Positions 47,700-59,791 of a DNA stretch of 64,000 nt are shown in pieces; the stretch's first letter is position 1, and each line of letters starts with the position of its first letter. This stretch comes from Lineus longissimus (taxonomy: Eukaryota; Nemertea; Pilidiophora; Heteronemertea; Lineidae): positions 3,844,001 to 3,908,000 of the forward strand of contig NC_088323.1 of the NCBI RefSeq assembly GCF_910592395.1, in the 5' to 3' direction. Below the pieces are notes generated by a model. It saw nothing but the letters and a program-made list of their open reading frames with translations, was not told the origin of the DNA and searched no databases. The position numbers and the translations under genes were made by a program.

Positions 47700-48330
47700 T
47701 ACACAACGAGAATCAGCTGCAAACCTTCCGCGGGCTATTCACATCAGCAAACACTGTACTGTGTGTGTACCTGGCTCAGCTGTTCTAAAACCTTCTTTCC
47801 ACTGGCACTTTGAAATTTACAAAGCGCCGTGACTTTCTCCTTACACAAACTTCCGTGGTCGCAGAGTCCCCTTTACGAGTTTGGGACTACGTATACCTGT
47901 TATTTACAGGTGGGGGTTTGGGGTACTTGGGCACGAGGGAGCACTAGGCGAATATTGAAGAACATTTCCGTGGCTATATACAATCAGCTCGGCATATACA
48001 GTATTGCTCATTTTACACTAGTTTCAAAGCATTGCAACTGTCAATGCATTGGGAACTATGCGAATACACGTGCATGGCTCAGCTGTAAACCTTCTGCGCA
48101 TCGTACAAGCGCACTTTCTTGGGACTATGCGAACATTGAAATAAACTTTTGACAAGTTCAAGACTATAATCGTCATCATACCATCAGCTGTGAACCTTCT
48201 GAACTACGGGAATGTATCGAGATACAATAGTGAGGCTCACTATAGAGTGAATACATTGAAACACACATAATTTACATGACCGTGGTTCTGCTGTAAACCT
48301 TCTGCGCATTTTACATTAACCAAGCACTCT
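47700..48330. repeat. Degenerate repeat carrying CAGCTG E-boxes
   Basis: Variants of CAGCTGTAAACCTTCTGCGCAT occur near 47713, 47775, 48079, 48188 and 48290, usually followed by a weak TTGGGACTATGCGAA-like segment. Spacing is irregular (about 60-300 bases). Most copies contain a CAGCTG core. It is non-coding; the origin is unknown. Confidence 0.5.
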
Positions 48331-48716
48331 CGCTCGGGGACTGAGGTTGTGATAAATATATACATTAACATAAGCATTTTGTGAAACGAGACTGTATCTA
48401 CAGTCCAGCACTATACAACAAATGTTCTTCACCAAGGACTGACCTTTCATTTTTCGTAGCACAACACATTCCGGTTTTCGGATATGCAGTTCAGTGGTGT
48501 CTGAAGCAGTATGTTACTGCATGCCCATTTTCGCCATTGCCTAAAGTTCAGAATGTTCAGAATGTTACAAAACTGCAAATCATCTCCTGTGGCTGTACAT
48601 TTGTACATGCAGTTCTTCTATGCGGGAGGAATTGTGCAACGATATCTTATCAAGTGGTTTTCTCGGCGAATTTTTGCATTTTGTACGCTCGACAGCATGG
48701 TAATGTGTCTGCTTCT

Positions 48717-51700
48717 TTAACTGACTTTGCAGTTCTTGTCTTTCTTGTGCGCCTTGAGGATGGCTAAGATTCTGGAGTGGCCATTTTCTGCTGCCATGTG
48801 CTTCGGTTTCTTCCCGTCAATGTCCCTGACAGACTTGGCGCCATATTGGAGAAGCAGACGAACAATGTCCACGTGACCTTTCTCGCACGCGATGTGAAGC
48901 GCCGTGGTTTCCCGTCTGTTGGCCCATGTCACGTGGGCGCCCCTCTGAATAAGAATCCTACAGATATTCAAATGTCCCTTTTGGCATGCTGCCATGAGTG
49001 GCGACACCAGTTGGTCGTAGGTGACATTTACCAGAGCCTCGGCTTCAATGAGGAATCGTACGGCGTCCTCGTTTCCATTCGTGCAAGATTCTCTTAATGC
49101 GGTGGTGCCACCTATCGCAGCGTGGTGGACATCCGCTCCGTGATCAACCAACAGCTTCAGAAGTCCAACCTTTCCAGTTGCGGCAAGGATCAAAGACGTC
49201 ATCTTGGTTCGGGGCAATTCGGCATTCGCGTCTGCTCCATTTTCCAGAAGCGTCTGTGCGAACGCGACGTCACCTTCCCGACATGCCTTGTGCAATGGGG
49301 TCGTACCCTCGGAGTCAATTAAGAGGTTGGGGTTTCCTCCATGTTTGAGAAGTTTAGCTGACAGCACCATGTCACCATCCGTGTACGCCTTGTGAACCAG
49401 GATTGTACCATTCTCTGAAAACAAACAAAACGGCCGCACTGTTAAACGTGTCCTCGTTCGGTCGTTACTGTTGGCGTGGAACTGTTCTAAGTGAACACCC
49501 GTACTGTTGCTTCGACCTTGGTAAACTATAAAGTTTGACTAGTTGTCGTGTTATTTCAAGCTTGCAATTGTACAGGGGGCAGTCTGTGTGGCACCGCGAT
49601 GTTCGCCAGAGATGGCTCAGGTTGAGGCTCCGGCGTTACTCTGTCACGGAAACTGGCTACCTTCCTACTCATACACCCAATCACGGACTTCTATCCCAAA
49701 ACAGAGATGCAAGACCCTTGCTCTTACCTAAAGGTGCATTTGGATCGGCGCCATGTTCCAAAAGCAAGTCCATGACTCGGGTATGTCCGTTGGCATACGC
49801 CCGCAGCAGAGGTGTCTTCCTCTCCGGGCCAGCCTCTTCCGTGTCGGCCCCGTGCTTCAGAAGCAGCTCAACCATGTCTTCGGCGCCGGACTCGCTGGCG
49901 TGACAAAGGCAAGTTAGACCCTCTCCGTCACAGGCTTTTACATAAGCGCCGTTGTCGAGTAGGAGCTTGGCTGCTTCGAGCTGGTCGTTCAAGGCGGCGA
50001 GGAAGAGCGGGGTTTTGCCGTCGTCACGACGTGCCTGCAGATGAAGAAAATGCTAATAATGGTACTTTCGGTGTAATTTCACCCCAATGAACTTCAGTCA
50101 CTTCCCAAAACACTCTAGATGGCGTTTATAATCATAGTTCTTCGACGAGTCACACTTTCTCAGATGCTGCCTCAACTCTACCTGACCTATCCTACTACTG
50201 GTTCTCGCTGAATTCAATTGCAGGTAACTCCAATCCACACTGGACTAATCCTCGTCCTATCTGGATTTCAATAACACCAAGGGGTTATTCAAATCGTGGT
50301 TCTTATGGCTTGATTGACTTATGACAGAATCTTCCAGAAAGCCTACTTTTCCCAGCGCCTTTGGTTTTTATTCAAAGTTGCTGCAAGATTTTGTAGGTTT
50401 TGCTCCAGGAAATAGCGAAATTATATCAGATTTCGGAGAGTTACCTCGGTATTCGCCTTGTGGTCGAGCAAGATTTTGACCATCTCTAGTTGGCCGACCT
50501 GGCACGCGTAGTGCAAGGCTGTGTTGTTCTCTTTACCCCGAATGTCCACGTTGATTCCGTAGCGGAGGAGAACCTCTACCGTCATTATATCTCCTGAAAG
50601 AAGGAATGGGATCTGGATCAAAATTGTCCGTTTAAAATCCTATATAGGGCAAATTTCTTCATCGGATTTGTATAGGATATTGATATGATTTACATAGAAA
50701 ACTGTCGGATGGAACCCCGGATGGAACTTAGAGAAAGCAGCTCCAAGGATGGAACAAAAGTCTGCTTCTTCTTCTTCGTTCTCTCGTAGATGGTCAGTCC
50801 CGTCCGAGCGATGTACGCCGTCGTCTACCTTAGCTGGTCCAGGTCACTGTACAACTGGTCCTTGATGGAGGTTCCCGATGGCCATATCTCCTCCCTTAGG
50901 GCTGCTAGGTCATGACACCTGGACACTGGGATGTGGCTGACAGTCATCGGTTCGGAATTGCAGGACCACAGTTCACTCTCTCCGATTCGAAACTTGTGGA
51001 ACAGATGGTGTTTTAGTCTGCAAATGGCCGGTTCGGAGGCGGGATATGATGACTTGCTCTCGTCTGGTGAGGGTGTGGCAGTTGTTTTGCTCATATCTGG
51101 GGTGGAACAACGGTGATCTCTCCTCCCGCCAGCCAAATCATTTTGGAATGAAATCAGATTGGAAAAGGCTGGCCATTTACCTTTCCTCCGGAAGATACCA
51201 CAGAAAAAAAACCGGACTGACCTTGAACGCAGGCCCATGTCAACGCAGTGGCGCCCTCTCTCGTAGCCGCATTCTTATCGGCGCCATATTGGAGCAGCAG
51301 GTTGACGACCTCTGACCTTTGACCCGTCAGGCAGGCGATGATGAGCGGCGTTTCTTCATTGTCGTCTAGCTTAGCGTCAATGGCCAGTTTTGTTGTATAC
51401 TTTGGCTGCAAATGAAAACGTTCATATTGGTTTTGGGACTTCGAAACACTGATTTTGACTCCGGGGGTGAAAACGAACAATTGTGGGGATTGTTAAATTT
51501 TTACCAGGAATGCTGCGAAACTACCAAGAATATAATGTCGTACCCTTGTTCCTTTCTTTGACTTCAATCTCTCGTTCCCACCATGCCGTAGAAGCGTTTT
51601 AAGAACCGAGGTGTGGCCTTGTTCGGAGGCAATGTGTGCCGGGCGCCATCTGGGGAGAAAGGAATATACTTATCAAATCTAGGGAGGGCATCACAGAACG

Positions 51701-54700
51701 ATTTTTTTATGCCTTATCGCTTTATGGTTTATTGGGTAATGTTGCTTTGGTACGTTAGACTCTCTTCGTGCTGATAAGACCTACTGATCAATGAGCAGTT
51801 AACGATAGAAACCCTTTGAATAATTAAAAGTCGTAGAACAGAATTTAGAGAAAGGGCCGGAATAATCAAGTCATTGCTTTCATCGAATCTGAAGTATCTG
51901 GGATTATTAAAACGGGCATATCTCAGTACTTGTGCACATTTTTTCCAGGTCACCCGTTCACAAACGCATTTCATGTGTTGTGATGGAATGACTGCTTTTC
52001 CTGGGAGATAGATCGGCCTGTTCAAACACTTCAGTCACTTCAAGACTTGATGACACCTTATTTTCCGCAGCTCACCCAGGTGAGAAAAGCAATGCCAAAA
52101 AGGTCGAAGGACTTTCAACTCACCCTCCATTCAATTCAGCTTCGATGTTTGCTCCTCTCTCTAGTAGGATTCGCACAATATCATTGGCGCCGACAATGCA
52201 TGCCGTGTGGATTGGTCGGCCCCCCTCGTCATTCTGTGCCTCGATGTCCATTCCCCTGTCAAGGAGCGCCTTCGCGAGATCGTATCTTCTTCCCTTTGCC
52301 GCCAAGTGGAGCAAGGAGGACCCATCGTCGTCCGCGACGTTGATCCGTGCGCCCCTCTCTAGCAGGAACGAGACAGTCTCCGGGTGGCCGTAGTTGACTG
52401 CATTTGCGATTGGTGAGGAGCTGCCTTGCGGGAAATCTACCGAAGCCCCAGCTTCTACGAGAATTCTCGCGATCTCCACGTGACCTCGTCCAGCTGCGAG
52501 ACTCAAGGGCGTGGTCTTCTTTATGGGAGCGAATGCGTTGACGTCAGCATTTGATGCTAAAAATATAATACGTTATTTTTGATAACTGACATGTTGGCTT
52601 GTTTGTTGCATATTAGAGTAACTTGAGTTTTAAAGAGCTATACTACTTTTGGTATGATTCAGGTTGATCTTAATTCAGCCAAGCACCATTAACTCTGCTC
52701 CGAGAATTTATATGCCAGATTGTCTTCGTTTCACTAAAAGTTGACTATATAAATTATCTTTCCCTTTCTGTCACAAGTTCTTTCGGATCAACTTACCTAA
52801 CAGAAGTTCCACAACCTCTTCGTGATTGTTGTAAACGGCAGCCATCAGGGGAGTGACGCCATCTTCGTTGGCAGCATCAATCAGCGCCCCCTTTCGTAGA
52901 AGGAAGTCAACGACAGGGTGTTGACCATTTTCGCAGGCAAGATAGAAAGGAGTTTTGCCCTGGTCGCATCTTTCTTCAAGCCCGGCGTCATTCTCAAGCA
53001 GAAGCTCCGCACATTGCATGCTACCCATTTCCGCCGCAAGGTGAAGAGGCGTCGCCTGGGTTCCGTTCCGCTCGTTTGGGACTGCGCCACTTTTTAGCAA
53101 CACCCGCGTGATCTCCACGTGACCGTTTAGGCAGGCGTCATGTAATGGTGAATCTGTTACAAACCGTGACGTGATATTTGCTCCTTGCTGCAGTAGATAG
53201 ATTACTATGGTCTTGTGGCCCCAAATTGTGGCGTAATTCAGTGGGGTGGCGGTCTGGGCATCGCGCATGTTCAGCTCGGCACCCTTGTTGATTAAGAGCT
53301 TGACTCCGTCGAAGAACCCGATCTGGCAGACCTTGTGAAGTGGTGTTACCCCTGGAGAGTAAGAAGTTAATTTCATAGTTTCGTTTGCAATGCTGCATTT
53401 TCAATTTTTCTGCTAAAGGCTTTACTTAGAGGAATTTTACTCTGTAAAATATGTTCACCCCCATGGAACTGGGTTCTTCAACATATCCCACATTTCCACA
53501 TAGATTTGTTTTAAACTGCGGACCAATCCCAATAAACACTTGACTTTAAAAATGTTGACGAGACCTCATTCACCTTCAAGGAAGAAAAGGAAAATAAAAG
53601 GATATGGAGACTAGTGCATTTGCAAAAGCGCTGGGTAATAAGGGGCGAGGTTTACACTGAGACAATATGTACCGAATACACCCTTGTCATATGAGGTCAA
53701 GAGATATATCAAGATGTCTAATCGCTTTCTCAAGTATTCGAAAAGGAATGAGTGCTGAAAATGGCGAAAGTAAAGTCCTTGATAGTTGACATGTTAACCC
53801 CAATTTCGGTTCCTCGGTGCCAGAAAAATAGGGGTGTTGTCATCTTGACCCCATTATGTAGCCTGCAGACGAGGTTTATTGACGAGGTTGGCTGGCCGCA
53901 GCGCTGCGATATTTTGCCTTAACAGCTCACAAAAGCTAATAAAATGGCGACCTAGTGGCTCTTCTTTATGACCAAAATCGCAGATCCGTTCGTAGTATTT
54001 CGGCCACCATTGCATGACGTAGGTTGACATCATGACATTTACTGCAGCACTTTTTTTCGGCAATTTGTATGCTTTCAGGATCATGTGCCAGAGACAGTTA
54101 AGATTCAGACACGGAAATTAATTCATCGAAAATTCTATCTTATCACAAAATGAAGTTCCAAGTTCAGATATCAGATATATAAATCAACTATCTCTGGAAA
54201 TCTGTGCAGCCTTGATTTAATGATTAGACCAATTATCTTAATCAATAACGTGGCATGGATACTCACTATAAACAACTTTCGTGGTCGACAATTGTCTTTG
54301 CCGGCTGAGAATCGACCTTATATTTCAATGGTGCCATATTTTGGGCATTTCAAATATAGGTCAGCAATGTTCACACATGCCGAGGTTCCATTGCTGAGGA
54401 GCAGTATCGGGCATGTCATTACGAGACAGCAACAGTCATGAGTCCGTGTCGTCAACAATGTCGAAGTCCACTGGTTGGAAGGTCACTTGTTGCGTGAGGA
54501 CGGCGACCGCGACATTCCATAGAGATGACCCGCGTGGGCCACATTAAGTATGTTGAAGGGGACATGACTGTCTGCATAACATGACGTAAACGCATCCTAC
54601 TGTCTTGGCTACACTATCAGAAACAATGTTTTTTTTAGCTTTTCAAAGCCTTTAATGGTTTTTCAACCCACACGAATATGCACTTTTCAAAGGTTTTCAG

Positions 54701-57700
54701 CAAAAGATGTTCAGTACACTTACCCAACTCGTTGCTGCAGTTAATGTCCAACCCAGTGTCTGCTGCCAGAGCCAGCTTCATGCGTTCCAGGTCACTTTCC
54801 TTGCATGCTGTCATCAGCCTGTTAAAGTGTTGGTCCATGTGCTGGTCGAAGACCGATATACATTTATCTACAACGAGGAAATTATTGGACTGTTATGAAA
54901 TTTAGAGCCATAATAAAAAAGGTGAATGTTTTTGAAATCTATGCCATGATACTAGCTGACTGTAAAGGTACTATAAATGCCACAATCTCTTATTTAGAAT
55001 CCAACGTATTGAGAGAAGTCGGCATATTAAACATGAATAACTGCTATACAATCTTGAAAAATAAGCGAGTTCAAAAAGAAATGTTAAAATAAACTTACGA
55101 CGAAAAAACTTTTTCATCCTTCGCGAATAGCTATAAGCTGTGAAATGATATATTTGGCTGCACTTAAAACAAGTAGGTTTTCCTACTTCAACAAACTACC
55201 GGCGTGGATGCATATTTCCAAATGTAACACTATTCCTATCGTGCAGCAATACCTATCAAATTATTCCAGAGTCAATGATCCTTTTCTGCAATAATTAATT
55301 CCTAACGAGTTTGATGGCGCTATCTGCGTTCATCTAAGATCTTAGAACTATAGGCTGCGATCTTAGTTCTCAGATACCCGCAGTGATACGTACCTCGAAG
55401 TAGTGCAAAAGCAACAAAAAAGGGAATGCTATACCAACCATATTCATGATAGGAAATTTTCTCGTATATTCCTTCATCTGACATCGTCGCCTCTTTTAAC
55501 CAAAAGTATACTGCCAAGATGAATGTATTCAAACTTCTAAAAGAACTGGACCACGGCGAATTTTGTATGCAGTGATCTTGCCTAATGAGGGAAAGTTATA
55601 TACCTGGTACGCATGCTGCGAGGTACCTATCTCAGACTGTTAAATATTCAAATTAATTTTGCCATGGGCCTTCGCGTCTGATTTCGTGTAGTTTTTGCAT
55701 AAAAGATATATATCATTGGTCATAGTACCTTTTTGAGAGGAATGTAATTTGGTGCAATGTTGGCTAGTTATCACGAGCATTCATGTTTATGTTTACATTG
55801 AGTGAAAACGACCAGGGCTACATCCCACCGGAAGTAGCGTCCATTGATCGTATTGTTTCGCTAGGCAGGGTATTCTCAAGGCGAATCGGGCCGGGGCATG
55901 TCATTTTCAATCGGCTATACACCGGTGGCATCAAAATTGGCACCTGTCCACCCTATACAACAAACAATTCGGACATTGGAATGTTCTTCCTGTCGATATA
56001 GCAGGGTCTACGTTTCTTTTTTCTACTTTCAGCTGAGCAGACGATTTTCTTTCCATAACTAGATCATCAGCATCAGCATCAGCATCAGCAAATAAAAAAA
56101 GCATTCATACCTGACAGAGAGTTCAGATTCGCTAGTCGCAGCTCTGCTACAAACGCATGCGCAGTCCCATCCCTTCCCTGTCGATTTATCCATTTTTTCT
56201 TGTAGACGGTGTAGTAAACCTCCTTAACCTTCTCCGCAGTCGCTGGTGACTCTCGGCCCAACGCTGCTATCAGGTTCTGGTCGAGTTGCGAGGGGTTGGA
56301 CTGCATGAGGTCCGGAAGGAGGGTTTTTATGGCGTTAATAAGACCTAGAATGACAAATAAAATATTATTTTCTTTCGAGAGATATAAAAATAATATCTTC
56401 CGAGGTCTTTCCATCTGAAAGGAATCAGTTCCCACTCCAAGTTAATACGCGCTCAGAAGACATACGAAACAACATGTGACAAGGTTGGATTCATAATGTC
56501 ATTTAGGATCCAAGGAAACAAAGCCTACCTTGTCCCCTGAGTGTCCTCCATAATGGTTTCTTTGGATCAAGCGATACACTGGCGAGATTGCTCGCCGATA
56601 TTCGTCTTAATTCAACGACTTCGTGGAATTGTGTTGCGCCCTCGGATTCTGTTGAGAGAAAAAAGGCAACCGTTCGTCAAAAAACATGTTACTTCAAACC
56701 TTTCCGCATACTAGGTCCTTTGCGTGAAACTCAAAATTCATGAAATTAATGTCATTCATCGAATTGATCGTATTGATACTATGATTGGAAGAAGATGGTG
56801 AAATAGTATGTTGGTAAGGTATGCATAATGAAACAAGTGTTATCGGCTCCTCGTTTTCCCGCATCGTCGACGTTATTTTGAGTCAATTCTTTTAGGGCTT
56901 CCTTGGGATTCATGGCCGTTTATTGAGCTTGTTTGTTACGGATATTTTGTTAACATGTACACCCTCATAATTGACAAAAGCATGGGAAAAGCCCAAACAT
57001 CAACTCCCTCTACCATTGATAAGTAACCATGACATATTTAATGTGTCATCCATCCTACATTATAAAGTATTGTTTGCCTCGAATTTCAGAAGCGCGACAC
57101 GATAGCTCAGATATTGGAATACTATTTATTTAGTTGTTACAAATGTCCTACAAATCTATATGCATATTTAAGTAAATAGTAACGATCTTGGATACCCGAG
57201 GGACAATAGGGTCGGTTTGGTCAAGTAAAAGTTTGGTGTGCATATTATTGAGAGAGTGGAGTATTGGCAAATATTTGCGTTGGATCTCGCCATGAAATTC
57301 CTGGCCTGTTTGTGTGTCACGCCGCTGATTTAGGGCCCTGATGTAGGTCCGGTTCACGTTTGTCGTTCCTTATATCTTAGTGATGCCAAACTATACAGCG
57401 AACGATGTCATGACTTTTCAATAGATGGGAACAGAAAAAAACATGTCAATCTGTTTCTCGGCGTTCCCAAATGAGAGGAACCGATTAGAAAAGGAAACTT
57501 CAAATACGTTACACCATACATGGATGAGGGGTAGGGTGTAGAACTAGAATCTGTTCCCTTGCAAAAGGTGTCAAATAGAGATAACTGATCTGTAGTGTAG
57601 GCAGGAGGTGGGGATCCAAGTGATGGTCCCCAGGGGAGAAAATGCAGAGTTCAGAAAACTAATGAATAGTACATTGTAGACACACATATCGTCGACTTTC

Positions 57701-58005
57701 TGAAACCTAGCCCGAGACCACACACCGGTCCTCATTCTCCGAAATGGCAGCATCTGAATATCAACGGTAGCAGCAGAAGCGAAATGGAATTAAGAAAGTT
57801 GTTACGTATGTCATAAAATCCCTCATGTAGCCATAATTACTGTCTTTGATTTAAGGAAAAGTTACTTACGGCAATCAGAATCAGAATCCGATGACGACGA
57901 CGACGATGACCATGCGCGTTGGTCCGACTCCATATTTTCAGCGGTCTCGGGGATAACACTGCAACGTTTGTGGGGTGATTCAAATCCACCTTCATACAAT
58001 TCCAT
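48717..58005 (-). CDS. Large ankyrin-repeat protein, eleven exons
   Basis: Exons 57870-58005, 56529-56648, 56111-56344, 54724-54867, 52797-53351, 52124-52556, 51544-51649, 51222-51405, 50445-50593, 49728-50034 and 48717-49414 all join in phase, giving 1,021 residues. Residues 1-45 end in an acidic Ser/Asp run. Residues about 75-163 form a helical segment (PLWRTLRGQG, ALGRESPATAEKVKEVYY, AFVAELRLANLNSLS) that could be a death-fold-like bundle, though this is weak. From about residue 175 there are some 25 ankyrin repeats with regular TPLHxA and LLxxGA motifs to a Lys-rich end. There is no membrane segment, so a cytosolic scaffold is inferred. A LINE fragment sits in the intron 50594-51221. An alternative first exon is possible at 55394-55484. 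The function is unknown beyond protein binding. Confidence 0.88.
50765..51150 (-). mobile_element. LINE 3'-end fragment in an ankyrin-gene intron
   Basis: The minus strand reads AICRLKHHLFHKFRIGESEL, then SEPMTVSHIPVSRCHDLAAL, EIWPSGTSIKDQLYSDLDQL, and after a shift YIARTGLTIYERTKKKK. The C/H spacing followed by a WP-S/T-I-x-x-L-Y-x-D-L block is typical of the C terminus of non-LTR retrotransposon ORF2 proteins. No upstream reverse transcriptase is present, so it is 5'-truncated. It is on the same strand as the host gene. Confidence 0.6.
55394..55484 (-). other. Possible alternative first exon of the ankyrin gene
   Basis: The frame MSDEGIYEKISYHEYGWYSI, then PFFVAFALLR, ends at a gtacgt donor in phase 1, exactly the phase that exon 54724-54867 accepts. 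A TATA-like TATATAAC lies about 115 bases upstream. Using it would replace the acidic and helical N-terminal part with about 30 residues containing a hydrophobic stretch. This is inference only. Confidence 0.3.
55595..55602 (-). promoter_or_regulatory. TATA-like box upstream of the candidate alternative exon
   Basis: The minus strand reads GTATATAAC about 115 bases upstream of the alternative ATG. It supports, but does not prove, an internal promoter. Confidence 0.25.
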
Positions 58006-59791
58006 ACCCCTTGAAATAAGAATTTGTCAGATCCGCTTGTGGCTGCTTCCGTGAAAGATCCAAAGGTCACGAGAGACCTTAATCAGGAGACTCAGAGTCA
58101 ATATACTAAAAGATAACTGGGGTCGTCATGTTTTGAGTCACGCAACCTCTATTATGTCTATATAGGCCATCATCTATCTATTTGCAAAATGTATTGAGCC
58201 TATGTTTTAGCTGTACATGTATATTCTCCTTGTAGAGTTTGGGCGTCAAAAGTCAGTCCGTCAACGCCTTTTTTGAGTCCAGTTGGAGGTGTAGGTTCCA
58301 GGAAATGGCGTGAGAATAGGGGCCCACCTAGCCTCCGTCCTCTTGAAAAAGTCACCTCCCTGTACTCTCCCCAGTCTGTTCTTGGCGCTCCTTTACTGTC
58401 GATGTTATCCTCGTTCTTCAGGGCAAGAACTGTGTCTTAAAAGATCCTTCGGAGTCCAAGTGTGAGCCTAAATTACCACTTGAAAGCGAAAGCGACACGA
58501 TTTTTTCACTCAGGGAGTTGCGTGATCTGACGCACTTGGTCAACCTCCTTTCGAAACACAATGACGTCTTTCGCAGTTACAATATGGTGCCGATTTGTGT
58601 ATGATACTAAAATCGATGAACTAATTAAACGAAACAATGTCGAAGATAGCGACTATCATTGTCAAAAGTGGAACGGGTGGAACAGTGCAAACGTAAAATC
58701 GAAGTGACTTGTATGTATCATATACGGTACTATTAATCCTAAATGTTTCGTGAGTGTATGTGTGTCATGAAGACTGTTTTATTTGCTCAGAAAGTGTTTG
58801 ATGATACAGGCGTACAGTTCGACAAACCAACAGCACAGTCAGTTTTTGGCGAAACTAAACGTATAACACTATAATATACTCGAGTACTGGCCCCCCAGGT
58901 TTCCACTGCCAGATGAATATCCTCCCAAACAGTCCAGTCAGACCGGTACAAGTGAAACAATCCTCAAGACATTCATGGTATAAGTATTTACCGTTATCAT
59001 CGTCCGATCTCAGGTGCACTTATCGCGTCCTCGTTTTTTGCCAATTTGCAAACATTTCTGGGCCGGGTTTATTTTGGGGTCGGCTGATATCGGCGCACGT
59101 AATCGTCACAGTAACATAATCAACATCATCATCATCATCATCAACGTCGTCGTCGTCGTCGTCTCTTTTTATTGACCACGTGGCCCGTGTGATATCTTGT
59201 TTTGATACGTACTGACCATCAAATGTTGACGTCATGGCGCAGCACTCGTTTTCGTCAGGGTGTCGTGATACTTGTCCGATAGACAGCTGTGACGTCACAA
59301 GCTTTTGCCATGGTCAACATGGAATAGTTTGAATTCTTCAGTTTTTTTCGGGAATGGCAAGTAATTGGTGTCATGACTCTTGATTCTTCTGGAGTCACTG
59401 CCACTTCGACGTCGATTTGGCGTCAATCCTGACACAGGGGTTGGGGTACAGAGTTCACGTTGACCGCTGAATATCACTCATTTCGAGAACGTTCAAAACG
59501 TCAAGGCGTGATGTCCTGTTCCTTCCGAAATTTGGGAACAGCGTTCCCAAATAATTTCGAAATGACAAGGGCCACTAACTAACCTTATGCAAGTGAAAAG
59601 AGAGGTTAAGCGACAATGATTTGCAATATCTCGATGGCAGATAAAATCCGTTCAAGTGATTTTTTTAGCAATAATTGTTATTGTCCTAGTTAGGCCTAAA
59701 ATCACATGTTGGTCTAGGTCTCACAAGCTTTCATGTAGATATCAAAAGTATACGTAATACATGCGTTTGAAGAAAGTGTGATCTGCAAAAA
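58006..59791. other. Divergent intergenic region between the ankyrin and receptor genes
   Basis: No gene recognised. A minus-strand frame without an ATG is open at 58200-58436 (TDWGEYREVTFSRGRRLGGP) with no known family. A trinucleotide repeat lies at 59121-59164. Confidence 0.4.
59121..59164. repeat. Trinucleotide microsatellite (ATC)n(GTC)n
   Basis: A run of ATC units passes directly into a run of GTC units. On the minus strand it reads as an aspartate run in an otherwise unsupported frame. Confidence 0.85.

Larger units (their letters stand above)
39997..48716. other. 8.7 kb without a recognised gene
   Basis: This is the upstream region of the bHLH gene and the 3' flank of the ankyrin gene. 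Unassigned open frames occur at 41520-41948 and 45633-46021, and a degenerate tandem repeat at 47700-48330. The stretch 44820-44910 is dense in TTAAT/TAATTA words and 43470-43740 has CACCTG and CAGCTG E-boxes; long gene-poor DNA beside a developmental bHLH gene may carry enhancers, but I cannot show it. No splice-supported exon was found. Confidence 0.4.

Noticed and set aside
53854-54084. Minus-strand frame in an ankyrin-gene intron
   Set aside because: No ankyrin motif and no splice sites in usable phase; the flanking exons join without it.
59020-59298. 92-codon minus-strand frame with an aspartate run
   Set aside because: The aspartate run is a trinucleotide microsatellite and the rest has no resemblance or splice support.
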